A stretch of DNA of 34,902 nucleotides, from assembly GCA_020627785.1 (NCBI GenBank), contig JAHDGF010000050.1, positions 1 through 34,902 on the forward strand, read 5' to 3'. This DNA is from Saprospiraceae bacterium (GTDB lineage Bacteria; Bacteroidota; Bacteroidia; Chitinophagales; Saprospiraceae). Below, piece by piece: positions 6,983-16,368 of the stretch. Within the stretch, counting starts at the first letter, position 1. Each line of letters begins with the position of its first letter. The notes beneath the pieces are model-generated. The model saw nothing but the letters and a program-made list of their open reading frames with translations. It had not been told where the DNA came from and did no database searches. The translations under genes and the position numbers were made by a program.

Positions 6983-7678
6983 TTAGCATCCGTGTTCTTG
7001 TTTCATGTGTTCAATTATAATCTCAAATACAATTATCCTTTTTATAAAATATTCTTCATAATCTATTGTTGAGTCTTGAGACATAGATTCTGCAATTTTT
7101 CTATAGCTCCATTTTCCTATCTTTTCTTTTGTTTCAATGTATTCATTTATTTCTTTTGGATTCTCATGATGGTTAAGAGCTTTCACAAAAGAACTTTCGC
7201 TTATGAGATTCCAGTAACCATCATTTCTAGTTTTCTCAACCTGTGCCTCCCCTGAATTGTCTTCGTAGAGAACTCCTTGTTGTTCACTTGTATCTTTCGC
7301 TTGTGTTACTGTAATTATCATTGTATCTGCTACATCTTTTGTAATTCTGGAATGGCCTACAAAAACCGTATCGTATTTTAGTTTCTCTCCTTTTATTTCC
7401 AATGAACTTTGCGTAAAATCAGCCAATATTCTACACAAATGTTCTTTGTTGTATTTCCATCTGGAGGTTCGATTGTCAACAATATCTTTAAGTAGTTTTT
7501 TCGTTCCGGATGTTGAGTAGTTTTCATGAATGAGTTCATCATAAAACTTTAGCCAAGAGTTCAAGACCTCCTTATCTGTTTCAGGAAGTAGTTTGTTGAA
7601 AGATTTAATACGTACGTTCTTTGAATTGCAAGACAACGGAATTGTGATAATGAACAATATGTATATTATGGCTCTCAT
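6983..7678 (-). CDS. Hypothetical lipoprotein
   Basis: The 231-residue protein starts with a short signal peptide ending in a lipobox-like PLSC (Cys17), so it is probably lipid-anchored. The mature part is hydrophilic, with mixed charged helices (LLPETDKEVLNSWLKFYDEL) and a beta-rich centre (YDTVFVGHSRITKDVADTMIITV). No family is recognised. It is separated by 38 bases from another lipoprotein gene upstream on the same strand, so the two may be co-transcribed. The flanking pseudogene downstream suggests that this locus tolerates gene loss. Confidence 0.65.
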   Translation of the reverse strand: MRAIIYILFIITIPLSCNSKNVRIKSFNKLLPETDKEVLNSWLKFYDELIHENYSTSGTKKLLKDIVDNRTSRWKYNKEHLCRILADFTQSSLEIKGEKLKYDTVFVGHSRITKDVADTMIITVTQAKDTSEQQGVLYEDNSGEAQVEKTRNDGYWNLISESSFVKALNHHENPKEINEYIETKEKIGKWSYRKIAESMSQDSTIDYEEYFIKRIIVFEIIIEHMKQEHGC

Positions 7679-7716
7679 TTTTTCATGGATAGTATCAATA
7701 ATATGAATTAATGCAC

Positions 7717-8838
7717 CTACCTCCTCTCCAAATAATCCTCTACCTGCTCGTATAAAATCTCAAGCAACTCTTCAGCCATTTCATCATCAGAGGGGAGCCG
7801 GCCATCTTGACCCACTCTAATGCCATTTGGTAGTGCTCGTTCATCACCGGATACTTGTACGTCTTGAATGGCAGCCACGATTGATTCTTGAAAACCTCGA
7901 TCGCTGATCGTACAGTTATTTCCAAAAGATCTGACATCTAATCTCAATCGCCATTCTGCAATCTTTCTAATCTCTTTGGTTAATACATAAGCCTCTACTA
8001 TTTCAGTGATATCTTTTTTAGTTATCGTTCCATCGGAATTTGTAATTTCTTCTATGCCCGTAACAATCTCCTCTTTATAGGTTCTTTCGTCATTTCTTTC
8101 TTGAATTCCAAAATCAATATTATCAAAACGTATATCAATTTCACAGTCCACCTTGCCTGATTGTACATTGTCTTCATAAATGAAAACTTTAAAAATGTCA
8201 TTGATATCTTCGAGGTCATCAAAGACCCGATCTATCTCCCAGTTATAAGTTATGTCAAATGGTGCTCTTGCCTCAATCAGATAGATCACCCGAGCAAATT
8301 CTAAAGACTCCTCAAGCAGCGATTCTAAATCTGGGTGGTCATGGTTATATTCATAAGCCTTGGCAAGGTTTAAATAAGCATCTTGTCCTAGAAGTTTGTC
8401 TCCTTTACCGATTGCCTCATCATACAGTTCACTACCAACCGCAAAATATTCTTTTCCAACCATGTTCACCAATTCGGTCTGTTCAGATTTCAACAGTTCT
8501 CCCTCCATCTCAAATTTATCTCTGAGGTACACCTTGGATTCCTCAATCTTTGCCAAGAGCCCATCATATTTTTTAATGGCTAACTCTACATCTGCGAGTT
8601 CATATGAATTTTTCAACGCATTGCTTTCGCTCATCACCTCATTCATAATTTGCTCCAATGATTCACTGACCACTGATCTATTTTTAGTCATACTCTTGCC
8701 TTTCTTTAGTTCCTTTAACGCAAGTTTGTAGGCTTTCTCATAATTGCCATTATTTAGGATCTTTTGTGGGCTAGCGCAGCTGGTGATAAGAACGATGGTT
8801 AAGAGTAATATACATATCGAACTGAAGTATGTTTTCAT
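7717..8838 (-). CDS. Lipoprotein with helical, TPR-like N-terminal part
   Basis: The start chosen is the ATG at 8838, because it begins a standard lipoprotein signal (MKTYFSSICILLLTIVLITSC, lipid-bearing Cys21). An upstream in-frame ATG at 8886 would add 16 residues before that signal and would run over a palindrome. Mature residues about 25-190 are helical with repeats of the type NNGNYEKAYKLALKELKKGK and AYLNLAKAYEYNHDHPDLE, suggesting tetratricopeptide-like packing. The C-terminal half is beta-rich and acidic, ending in ELLEILYEQVEDYLERR. It is probably a periplasm-facing lipid-anchored scaffold. Function is unknown. Confidence 0.7.
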   Translation of the reverse strand: MKTYFSSICILLLTIVLITSCASPQKILNNGNYEKAYKLALKELKKGKSMTKNRSVVSESLEQIMNEVMSESNALKNSYELADVELAIKKYDGLLAKIEESKVYLRDKFEMEGELLKSEQTELVNMVGKEYFAVGSELYDEAIGKGDKLLGQDAYLNLAKAYEYNHDHPDLESLLEESLEFARVIYLIEARAPFDITYNWEIDRVFDDLEDINDIFKVFIYEDNVQSGKVDCEIDIRFDNIDFGIQERNDERTYKEEIVTGIEEITNSDGTITKKDITEIVEAYVLTKEIRKIAEWRLRLDVRSFGNNCTISDRGFQESIVAAIQDVQVSGDERALPNGIRVGQDGRLPSDDEMAEELLEILYEQVEDYLERR

Positions 8839-8879
8839 AGAATGAAGCTTGTAAATTGTTATCTGCTCTAAGTTAATAG

Positions 8880-8895
8880 AATTCAAGATTGAATT
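8880..8895. promoter_or_regulatory. Perfect inverted repeat between divergent genes
   Basis: AATTCAA (8880-8886) and TTGAATT (8889-8895) are perfect 7-base arms around GA, in the 104-base gap between the divergent lipoprotein (8838) and SDR (8943) genes. It could be an operator for either gene. No regulator for it is visible in the window. Confidence 0.35.
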
Positions 8896-8942
8896 TATTA
8901 ATATCTTGTCATCATCGGTTAACAGTTACTTTAAATTAAATT

Positions 8943-9728
8943 ATGAACATTGATCTCTCAGGAAAGAAAGCACTGATTTGCGGAGGCTCAAGAGGTTTGG
9001 GGCTTGCTTCAGCGATTGAACTGGCACATCTCGGTGCAGAAATAACGCTACTCGCAAGGACGGAAAAATTATTGCAAGAGAATGTGGCAATCTTAAAATC
9101 CATAAGTAATTTAAATCATGATTATCTCATTGGAGATTTATCTGACTTAGAAAACTTAGAGCCCGTTATTGTTAAATATTTAGAAGATGCTTCCTGGCAG
9201 ATTTTATTAAACAATACAGGAGGCCCACCTGGAGGAAATCTAATCGACGCAAATCCGACCGATTTAGTCATCGCATTTAAAAGACACATCGTCGCAAGCC
9301 AGCAACTGATGCAATGGATATTACCAGGAATGAAGGCGGAAGACTATGGTCGGATTATCAACATTGTATCCACCTCCGTTCGTCAACCGATCAAGTCACT
9401 GGCAGTATCGAATACAATCAGAGGCGCAATGGCTAGTTGGTCTAAAACCTTGTCTAACGAATTGGCAGAAACAGGTATAACGGTCAATTGCATTTTACCA
9501 GGAACTACGAGTACCGAACGCATAGAAGAAATTCTACATAGTCGCATGAAAATTTATGGATATACCTATGAGGAGGCTAGAAATCTGATGATGCAAGAAA
9601 TCCCAATGGGTAGATTTGCAGAACCGAAGGAGATCGGTCAAGTGGTCGCCTTTGTGGCAAGTCCGGCAGCTTCATACATGACAGGAACAGTAATCCCTGT
9701 CGATGGTGGCAAGATTAAGAGTATTTAG
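8943..9728 (+). CDS. Atypical SDR-family (beta-ketoacyl reductase-like) protein
   Basis: The 261-residue protein has the Rossmann fold of short-chain dehydrogenases: a modified nucleotide motif GGSRGLG (14-20) in place of TGxxxGxG, NNTGGPPGG (90-98) in place of NNAG, and the C-terminal PVDGGK. Ser143 of the catalytic tetrad is kept, but the YxxxK motif that should follow at 156-160 reads SNTIR, so tyrosine and lysine are replaced by serine and arginine. This matches the 'BKR-like SDR-like' subgroup known to lack a perfect tetrad. Whether it reduces a ketone or has another role is open. It ends tail to tail with the SprB-repeat gene, with stop codons overlapping. Confidence 0.85.
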   Translation: MNIDLSGKKALICGGSRGLGLASAIELAHLGAEITLLARTEKLLQENVAILKSISNLNHDYLIGDLSDLENLEPVIVKYLEDASWQILLNNTGGPPGGNLIDANPTDLVIAFKRHIVASQQLMQWILPGMKAEDYGRIINIVSTSVRQPIKSLAVSNTIRGAMASWSKTLSNELAETGITVNCILPGTTSTERIEEILHSRMKIYGYTYEEARNLMMQEIPMGRFAEPKEIGQVVAFVASPAASYMTGTVIPVDGGKIKSI

Positions 9729-12700
9729 ATTTTTATGACTTTCGTCAAATATAATTGGCCATCAATTTTCAATTGTAGGAAATAAAGACCAGCAGTTATC
9801 TGCCTTAGATCTAGGCTTGGATTAGAAGGGATGTTTAATGGGTTTTGAAGAACTTGCTTACCTGTCGCGTCCATCAGAATGTATTCTTCTATTTCATGTT
9901 GATTGGCGTCTATGTGCAATAAGTCATGACTAGGTGTCGGATATATGTTCACACCCAAGTCCGTTAACTCCGTCTGACTTTCAATAATGTCAATCAAGGT
10001 ATTCCATTTAATCACACACCCATTAATGTCTGTCAATACAAAAGGGTAGGTACCCTCAAATAAACTGACCGTAATTGAGTCCGTGAATGGTCCGACCTCC
10101 ATGTCTAAATTATATAAAAGATAATAGGGCGAAGTGCCTCCAACAGGAAATACGGTCACTGTTCCAGGTTCTCCATTTGCGGCAGCGGTAATAACCTGTG
10201 TAAACATTAACGGGTCTGGATTTTCAATATTGAGTGCTTCCGAAATTCCAGTACATCCATTACCATCCGTAACAGTAACACTGTAAGTTTCAGCAGACAA
10301 GTTCTCTATGGTATGATGGAAAAAATCTCCAGCGGCTAGTTCTCCCGTCGACCAGTTGTACGTATAAGGGAAGGTGCCATCATTTGTACTTGCCGTTAAA
10401 ATGGCACTGCTATCACCAAAACATTTTAAGTCTTCTTCAATCGTAAATAGTACCGGTAAATCCACATTGTTTTGACCTACAGAAATATTGTTCAAACTTT
10501 TCTTGCAGCCAAAATCATCAATGACCGTAACACTATATTGTCCTGCTGAAATTGAATCTAAATAGGGTAGATTCTCTGTGCCATGACTCCAATTGTATCT
10601 ATAATTTCCAATACCACCTGTCACCGTCAAACCGATATAACCATCCAAGCCTGATTGACAAGTTTCTTCAATCAAAGAAGTTAACTCAACCTCAATAGGC
10701 GCTGGACTAGAAACAGTAATGTTATTTCTAGTGGCTGTGCATCCATTACTATCCGTGATGGTTAAATCGTATTCGCCATTTTTTAAATTAATAATATCAT
10801 CCGCTGTCTCGCCATTTGACCAGTTGAAAATATATGGAGGTACACCACCTTGAGGCGTAGTTAAGATGTATCCTTCATTTTCGCTTTCGCAAAGATTGTC
10901 TTCGATGACATCCAGTCTAATGCGCAAAGCTTCATTCTGAGTGATGGTAATGGAATCAGAAACAGCCGTACATCCTGTGCCATCTGTTACAGTGAAAGTA
11001 TAAACACCGACGTCTAAATTTTCTATGTCATTACCTACCGCTCCGTTACTCCAACTATAAGAATATGGACTAGTCCCACCATTGGCTCCTACCAATAATG
11101 ATCCATTGGCCTCGCCCGCGCAATCTACATTTCTCTGAAGTATGACCCCTAGGTTGATGAATTGCATTTCCGTAATTTCGATTGTGTCCGAAACCAATAC
11201 ACACCCACTAGAGTCATTGATGGTTACCTGATAACTTCCAGGCTCTAAATCCTCAATTCTCTCTGCGTTTCCTCCATTACTCCATTCGTATGTATATGGT
11301 CCAGTTCCACCTCCCACAAGCACACCTATACTTCCTAGTTGCTCCTCACTACAGTCAACTTCAGTTAACTCATTCACCGTATAGTTTATTAATTGCTTTG
11401 CTCCAACGATATATTCTGGTGTGATAAACACACATCCCACTTGATCGGTGATGGTACATTGGTAGGTTCCCGCATTTGCAATAATTAAATCTTCAACGGT
11501 GGCTCCAACATTCCATAGGTAGGTAAAAGGTCCAACACCTCCCGTTATATCTAAGGTAATTTTTCCTGTCGGTTGCCCATCACAGGTCGCATCCTCTATT
11601 TCTACATCCACCGCTATGTCTGTTCCGTCTGCAGCATCTGTCATTCCATCGCAATTGTCATCTCTTTGATTGCAAGGATTTTCAATGGCTCCAGGATTTA
11701 TGCTTGCATCTTGATCGTCGCAATCGCCAGGTGTAGAAGTATAACCTATCGGCGCATTGATTGAACAATAGGATAGTGGTTCGTCTATATCTCCATAACC
11801 ATCCCCATCCACATCCAAATAATATTGATCCAGCTGATTTGCAAAAATGCTGCTGTAGAGTTTTATTTCATCCAAGGCAATGTCCCCAAAATTCCCATCA
11901 CCAGTTGTCGCCATCAATCTAAAAATGGCAAGCTGTTCGTCATAGGCAGAAAGATCGATCAGCGCTTGCTGCCATTCAGGACCCTGATCACCTGCGATGC
12001 TCCAAAGTGTTTGGAAACTTTCTCCATTATCTATACTGATGGAAAATTCCAAGCTGCCAACATCAACACCATTCATGGTATAAAAGAATGAAAGATCGCA
12101 AGCCACGGCATTGCTCTTAACTAGGATACAAGTGGATTCAATGGTTGCTTGAAGAAAAGGCCCACAGCTTGTACTACTTGCATCCACATAAATATATTTT
12201 CCACTTCCTTTGAGATCCGTTACTGGTCCCGTGAAAGCTGTAGGTGTGCTCCCATTATTGACAATCCATTCTAAATCATCAGAACCAATATTTTTCCAGA
12301 AGCTACTTTGAAGATCACAATCGGTGTCACAAGATTCCTCACAATTGGCGATGGCATCAAAAGTCATGTCCAAACTAGGATTAGCGCAAGTTGTTAATAC
12401 CCGCTCTTCACACCCTGCTTCAAAAGTTTTATTTAAACATACCGTATTAAAATAAAACTCATATTCAGTATCAGGAAGTAGGTCTGTGATTCTGAAGAAC
12501 TGATCCGCACAATCCACATATACGACAAACTCTTCTCCGGGAAGAAAATTTTCAGGTCCGTAAATGATTTCTAGTTCCTCGCATGAAGGAGAGTCCCATT
12601 GGATCTCTATGAAGGTACCCGCAATCTTGGTTACAAAAATTTCCCCAGGGGGATGACAAGTGCCTTGGCTGAAATTTATATTAAATTGCTTCAATATACC

Positions 12701-13489
12701 TACATCTCCTTCCGCTCTGTCGCAGATTTCCAAAGTCCAATTTCCAAGCCCTTGACCATCATTGTAAAAGCCTGAGAAGAATTCTTCTGGCTGATAAGAT
12801 CCCCTAATGGGAAATTCTGCATCCATAATTGAAGAGCAGGCCAGATCCGAAAAACTTAAAGTCTGGTCACAAGGGACCGAAGGGTCTCCCAGATCTTGAC
12901 TATTGATTCCCAGATTAGAAATCAATTTCCTTCGACTACCATCTGGTGCGACCAAGGCTAGGCTTAAATCTGAAGGCCAGCTATGATCAACAACAACATC
13001 AACGGATTCAATAAATAAATCAAATCCTAGGGTCCCGGGAATTGTATTCTGAAAGTAGAATACATCTGTATTTGGGCAATTATCATCCGTGATTGGAAAA
13101 TCTAAATCGCAGGAATTGAGAGTGTCAATGCTCGTGTTGAATGCAAAAGGCCCATTCCAATCACTAATACCGATTGGACAAACTGCTCTGAGATATAAAG
13201 AATAGCTGCTCGCAGGTTGAAGACCAGGAATCGTATAGTTGGGTGAATTAATAAATGAGAAGGTTGCAGTACCGGTCGCATTATTTCCTTCAGAAACAAT
13301 CTCTAACTCCCAGTAGCTAACCTCATTATTGAAGTCATTCCATGCGGCATCAACCGAGGTCGATTGATGGTTGAAGAACTGGTCTATCACTGGGATATTG
13401 CAGATTTGAAGCATAGAAAGAGACCAAGCCTCTGTCCCTAGACAGAGACATAGCAGAATAACCGCTGCCAGCCTCAAATGCTTCATCAT
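9725..13489 (-). CDS. Large modular T9SS-secreted surface protein with SprB-like repeats
   Basis: The 1254-residue protein has a signal peptide (cut near residue 23). Domains in order: fibronectin III-like (33-118), proprotein-convertase P-domain (128-275, WPSDLSLALVAPDGSR and GLGNWTLEICD), fibronectin III (283-368), a MAM/jelly-roll-like domain (390-548), a MopE-like metal-binding motif (555-617, DVDGDGYGD...DCDDQDASINPG), six clear SprB-type repeats of about 70-80 residues (627-1090, each with GG..PY.Y.WS.G and Y.VTVTD..GC) and a seventh diverged copy (1092-1168), then a T9SS type A tail (1178-1254). SprB-type repeats occur in gliding adhesins, so a role in surface adhesion or matrix is reasonable, but this protein is far smaller than SprB itself and lacks a proven link to motility. 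Confidence 0.9.
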   Translation of the reverse strand: MMKHLRLAAVILLCLCLGTEAWSLSMLQICNIPVIDQFFNHQSTSVDAAWNDFNNEVSYWELEIVSEGNNATGTATFSFINSPNYTIPGLQPASSYSLYLRAVCPIGISDWNGPFAFNTSIDTLNSCDLDFPITDDNCPNTDVFYFQNTIPGTLGFDLFIESVDVVVDHSWPSDLSLALVAPDGSRRKLISNLGINSQDLGDPSVPCDQTLSFSDLACSSIMDAEFPIRGSYQPEEFFSGFYNDGQGLGNWTLEICDRAEGDVGILKQFNINFSQGTCHPPGEIFVTKIAGTFIEIQWDSPSCEELEIIYGPENFLPGEEFVVYVDCADQFFRITDLLPDTEYEFYFNTVCLNKTFEAGCEERVLTTCANPSLDMTFDAIANCEESCDTDCDLQSSFWKNIGSDDLEWIVNNGSTPTAFTGPVTDLKGSGKYIYVDASSTSCGPFLQATIESTCILVKSNAVACDLSFFYTMNGVDVGSLEFSISIDNGESFQTLWSIAGDQGPEWQQALIDLSAYDEQLAIFRLMATTGDGNFGDIALDEIKLYSSIFANQLDQYYLDVDGDGYGDIDEPLSYCSINAPIGYTSTPGDCDDQDASINPGAIENPCNQRDDNCDGMTDAADGTDIAVDVEIEDATCDGQPTGKITLDITGGVGPFTYLWNVGATVEDLIIANAGTYQCTITDQVGCVFITPEYIVGAKQLINYTVNELTEVDCSEEQLGSIGVLVGGGTGPYTYEWSNGGNAERIEDLEPGSYQVTINDSSGCVLVSDTIEITEMQFINLGVILQRNVDCAGEANGSLLVGANGGTSPYSYSWSNGAVGNDIENLDVGVYTFTVTDGTGCTAVSDSITITQNEALRIRLDVIEDNLCESENEGYILTTPQGGVPPYIFNWSNGETADDIINLKNGEYDLTITDSNGCTATRNNITVSSPAPIEVELTSLIEETCQSGLDGYIGLTVTGGIGNYRYNWSHGTENLPYLDSISAGQYSVTVIDDFGCKKSLNNISVGQNNVDLPVLFTIEEDLKCFGDSSAILTASTNDGTFPYTYNWSTGELAAGDFFHHTIENLSAETYSVTVTDGNGCTGISEALNIENPDPLMFTQVITAAANGEPGTVTVFPVGGTSPYYLLYNLDMEVGPFTDSITVSLFEGTYPFVLTDINGCVIKWNTLIDIIESQTELTDLGVNIYPTPSHDLLHIDANQHEIEEYILMDATGKQVLQNPLNIPSNPSLDLRQITAGLYFLQLKIDGQLYLTKVIKI

Positions 13490-13497
13490 AGCTTCTT

Positions 13498-16368
13498 TTA
13501 CTTAACAACGAAATTTACCATCTTTTGTGGTACAACAATCGTTTTTATTATCTGTTTGTCTTCCAGCCACTTCGTAATCTCATCCAAGGCAAGCGCAGCC
13601 TTTTCAATCTCTTCTTTACTGGCGTCCGCTGGAAGGCTTAATAAAGCCCTTTTCTTTCCATTAACGCAGATTGGATAAGTGAAGTTATCTTCCTTTAAAT
13701 ATTGAGGATTTACCTCGGGATACTTCGTTAAGTGGATAGATCCTTCATGACCGAGCCTATGCCACAATTCTTCGGCCAGAAAAGGGGCAAAAGGTGCAAT
13801 CGTCTGTGCCAAAGGCTCTAATATATCTCGGTTATGTGTCTTGAGTTTCTTTAATTCATTAATACAGATCATAAAGGCACTTACTCCTGTATTCATGGAG
13901 AATGCAAGAATGTCTTTCTGAATTTTTTCAAGAGACTTATGGAAGACCTTTTTAGCTTCATCAGATGAAGGTTCATCAGTAACAATCCATTGACCTTCTT
14001 CATTCACATATAAAGAGATCAACTTCTTCAAGAATTTTGAAACTCCTTCGATCCCGTTTGTATCCCATGGCTTCGATTGTTCAATTGGGCCTAGGAACAT
14101 TTCATACATTCTAAAACAATCTGTTCCGTACTGCGCAATGATATCGTCTGGGTTGATGACATTGAACTTACTTTTCGACATTTTTCCCACCTCTGAATGT
14201 GTGTACAAATGAAGATCACATGCTCCATCACTCTTAGGGGTGAATTTGCCTTTATGATAGGTTCCATATCCACACTCAAAAATCGCATCCGCATACTCTT
14301 TCCTCCAAGCAATGAATTTTTCTATGCTCTCAATATTAAGGTAAGACTTATCACTCCCATAATCTTGCACATAGTCCACATAAATCGGAATTCTAGCGAT
14401 GTCCTTTTCTGTACCATATTTTGATAAGAGTTCAGTACAGATAAATTTTGAAAGGCCATCTTCTTTTTCTTTCAATAAATAAATGAATTCAATCACCCCT
14501 TGAATCATCCCTTGGTTGATTAACTTCTTGAATGGTTCATTGGTGGGTACCAATCCTTTATCAAACAAAAACTTGTGCCAGAATCTCGCGTACATTAAAT
14601 GTGCAACCGCGTGCTCCGAACCACCAACATATAAATCTACATCCTGCCAGTAATCAATTTTTTCCTTAGCTGCAAAGGTTCCGTCATTGTTAGGATCCAT
14701 GTATCTTAGGTAGTACCAAGAAGACCCCGCTACTGCCGGCATCACATCAGTTTCCTTCGTGTAGCCTGGCTTTGAATTCACCCATTCCTCCATTCTAGAT
14801 AAGGGAGATTTTCCTCCAGTTCCAGGTTTAAAATCATTGGTCACTGGAAGCTTTACCGGAAGCTCGTCGAGTGAAAGTGCATGAGGAACACCATCTCCAT
14901 CAAACTCAATCGGGAATGGTTCGCCCCAATATCTTTGTCTGCTGAAATTCGCATCTCTCATTTTATAGTTGATATGAGATTCTCCAATGCCCATTTCTTT
15001 GACCTTGTCACAGACTGTTTTGATAGCCTCCTTTACTTTCATTCCGTTGATGAACCCGCTATTGATCATCGTACCTACCTTGTCTGCCATTCCAGCACCT
15101 GGATGCGCTGACTTATCTACGACTTCTATAATAGGTAACTCAAATTTCTTTGCAAAGTTGTTATCCCTTTCATCATCTGATGGAACGGCCATAATGGCCC
15201 CGGTCCCGTAATCTTTTAATACATATTCGGCAATCCAAACGGGTACCTTTTCTTTGGTGAATGGATTGATGGCATAGGCTCCAGTAAAGCAACCGGTCGT
15301 TTCCTTTTCTGCCATTCTTTCAATCTCAGACTTTGACTTCACATAGTTGACGTATTCCTCAACCTTCGCTTTTTGATCAGCGGTAGTTATCTGTCCTACC
15401 AGCTCATGCAATGGGGCAAGTACCATATACGTTGCTCCAAATATTGTATCTGGACGTGTTGTGAATATTTCGATTTTTTCTTCTCGACCATCGAGCTCAA
15501 ATTCAATGCTCGCACCTTCTGATCTACCGATCCAATTTCCCTGAATTGTTTTCAATGCATCACTCCAAGAAATATCATTCAGGTCATTCAACAAGCGTTC
15601 GGCATAGGCAGTAATTCTTAGATACCATTGGGTCATTGCTTTTTGCTCAACAGGGTATCCACCTCTTTCGGATAAGCCATCCTTAACCTGATCATTTGCT
15701 AGTACGGTCCCCAATTCTTCACACCAATTTACATAGCCAACTTTTCGGAAGGCTAAACGGTAGTTCATTAAGATTTCAGATTGCTCGGCCTTAGAGTAAC
15801 CTTTCCATTGCTCAGCAGTAAACGTTTCCTCTTGACTGGTTGCCGCATTTGCGGAAGCGTTACCCGATTCTTTAAAAATTGCCAATAGCTCTTCAATCGG
15901 CTTAGCCACCTGATCTTTCACATCAAAGTAGTGATCAAACAATTGTGTGAAAATCCACTGTGTCCACTTATAATAATTTGGATCACTGGTAAATAATTTT
16001 CGAGACCAATCGTAAGAGAAACCTAAGTTGCTAAACTGCTCTAAGTAACGGGTCATGTTTTGCTCGGTAGACTTCGCTGGATGTACGCCTGTTTGAAGCG
16101 CATACTCCTCAGCCGGTAGTCCAAACGAATCAAAGCCCATCGGATGTAAAACGTTAAAGCCACGCATTCTCTTGAATCGCGCAAAAATATCACTAGCAAT
16201 ATAACCCAGCGGGTGACCTACATGAAGCCCTGCCCCAGAAGGGTAAGGAAACATGTCAAGCACGTAGTATTTTGGTTTGTCAGAAGTATCGTCGACCTTG
16301 TAGACTTGATTTTCCTTCCATGACGCCTGCCATTTAGCTTCGATTTCTTTATAGTCGATTACACTCAT
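13498..16368 (-). CDS. leuS: Leucyl-tRNA synthetase
   Basis: The 956-residue class I synthetase attaches leucine to tRNA-Leu in the cytoplasm. PYPSGAGLHVGH (41-52) carries the HIGH-type motif and KMSKS lies at 729-733. Between them are the CP1 editing domain (TTRPDTIFGATYMVLAP, then the YGTGAIMAVPSDDERD region) and SGSSWYYLRYMDP-like active-site sequence (here AGSSWYYLRYMDP). It is longer than the roughly 860-residue E. coli enzyme owing to insertions before the editing domain and before KMSKS, which is usual in Bacteroidota. The C-terminal anticodon-binding helices are complete. Its ATG overlaps the stop of the upstream lipoprotein gene by four bases, so translation is coupled. Confidence 0.98.
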   Translation of the reverse strand: MSVIDYKEIEAKWQASWKENQVYKVDDTSDKPKYYVLDMFPYPSGAGLHVGHPLGYIASDIFARFKRMRGFNVLHPMGFDSFGLPAEEYALQTGVHPAKSTEQNMTRYLEQFSNLGFSYDWSRKLFTSDPNYYKWTQWIFTQLFDHYFDVKDQVAKPIEELLAIFKESGNASANAATSQEETFTAEQWKGYSKAEQSEILMNYRLAFRKVGYVNWCEELGTVLANDQVKDGLSERGGYPVEQKAMTQWYLRITAYAERLLNDLNDISWSDALKTIQGNWIGRSEGASIEFELDGREEKIEIFTTRPDTIFGATYMVLAPLHELVGQITTADQKAKVEEYVNYVKSKSEIERMAEKETTGCFTGAYAINPFTKEKVPVWIAEYVLKDYGTGAIMAVPSDDERDNNFAKKFELPIIEVVDKSAHPGAGMADKVGTMINSGFINGMKVKEAIKTVCDKVKEMGIGESHINYKMRDANFSRQRYWGEPFPIEFDGDGVPHALSLDELPVKLPVTNDFKPGTGGKSPLSRMEEWVNSKPGYTKETDVMPAVAGSSWYYLRYMDPNNDGTFAAKEKIDYWQDVDLYVGGSEHAVAHLMYARFWHKFLFDKGLVPTNEPFKKLINQGMIQGVIEFIYLLKEKEDGLSKFICTELLSKYGTEKDIARIPIYVDYVQDYGSDKSYLNIESIEKFIAWRKEYADAIFECGYGTYHKGKFTPKSDGACDLHLYTHSEVGKMSKSKFNVINPDDIIAQYGTDCFRMYEMFLGPIEQSKPWDTNGIEGVSKFLKKLISLYVNEEGQWIVTDEPSSDEAKKVFHKSLEKIQKDILAFSMNTGVSAFMICINELKKLKTHNRDILEPLAQTIAPFAPFLAEELWHRLGHEGSIHLTKYPEVNPQYLKEDNFTYPICVNGKKRALLSLPADASKEEIEKAALALDEITKWLEDKQIIKTIVVPQKMVNFVVK

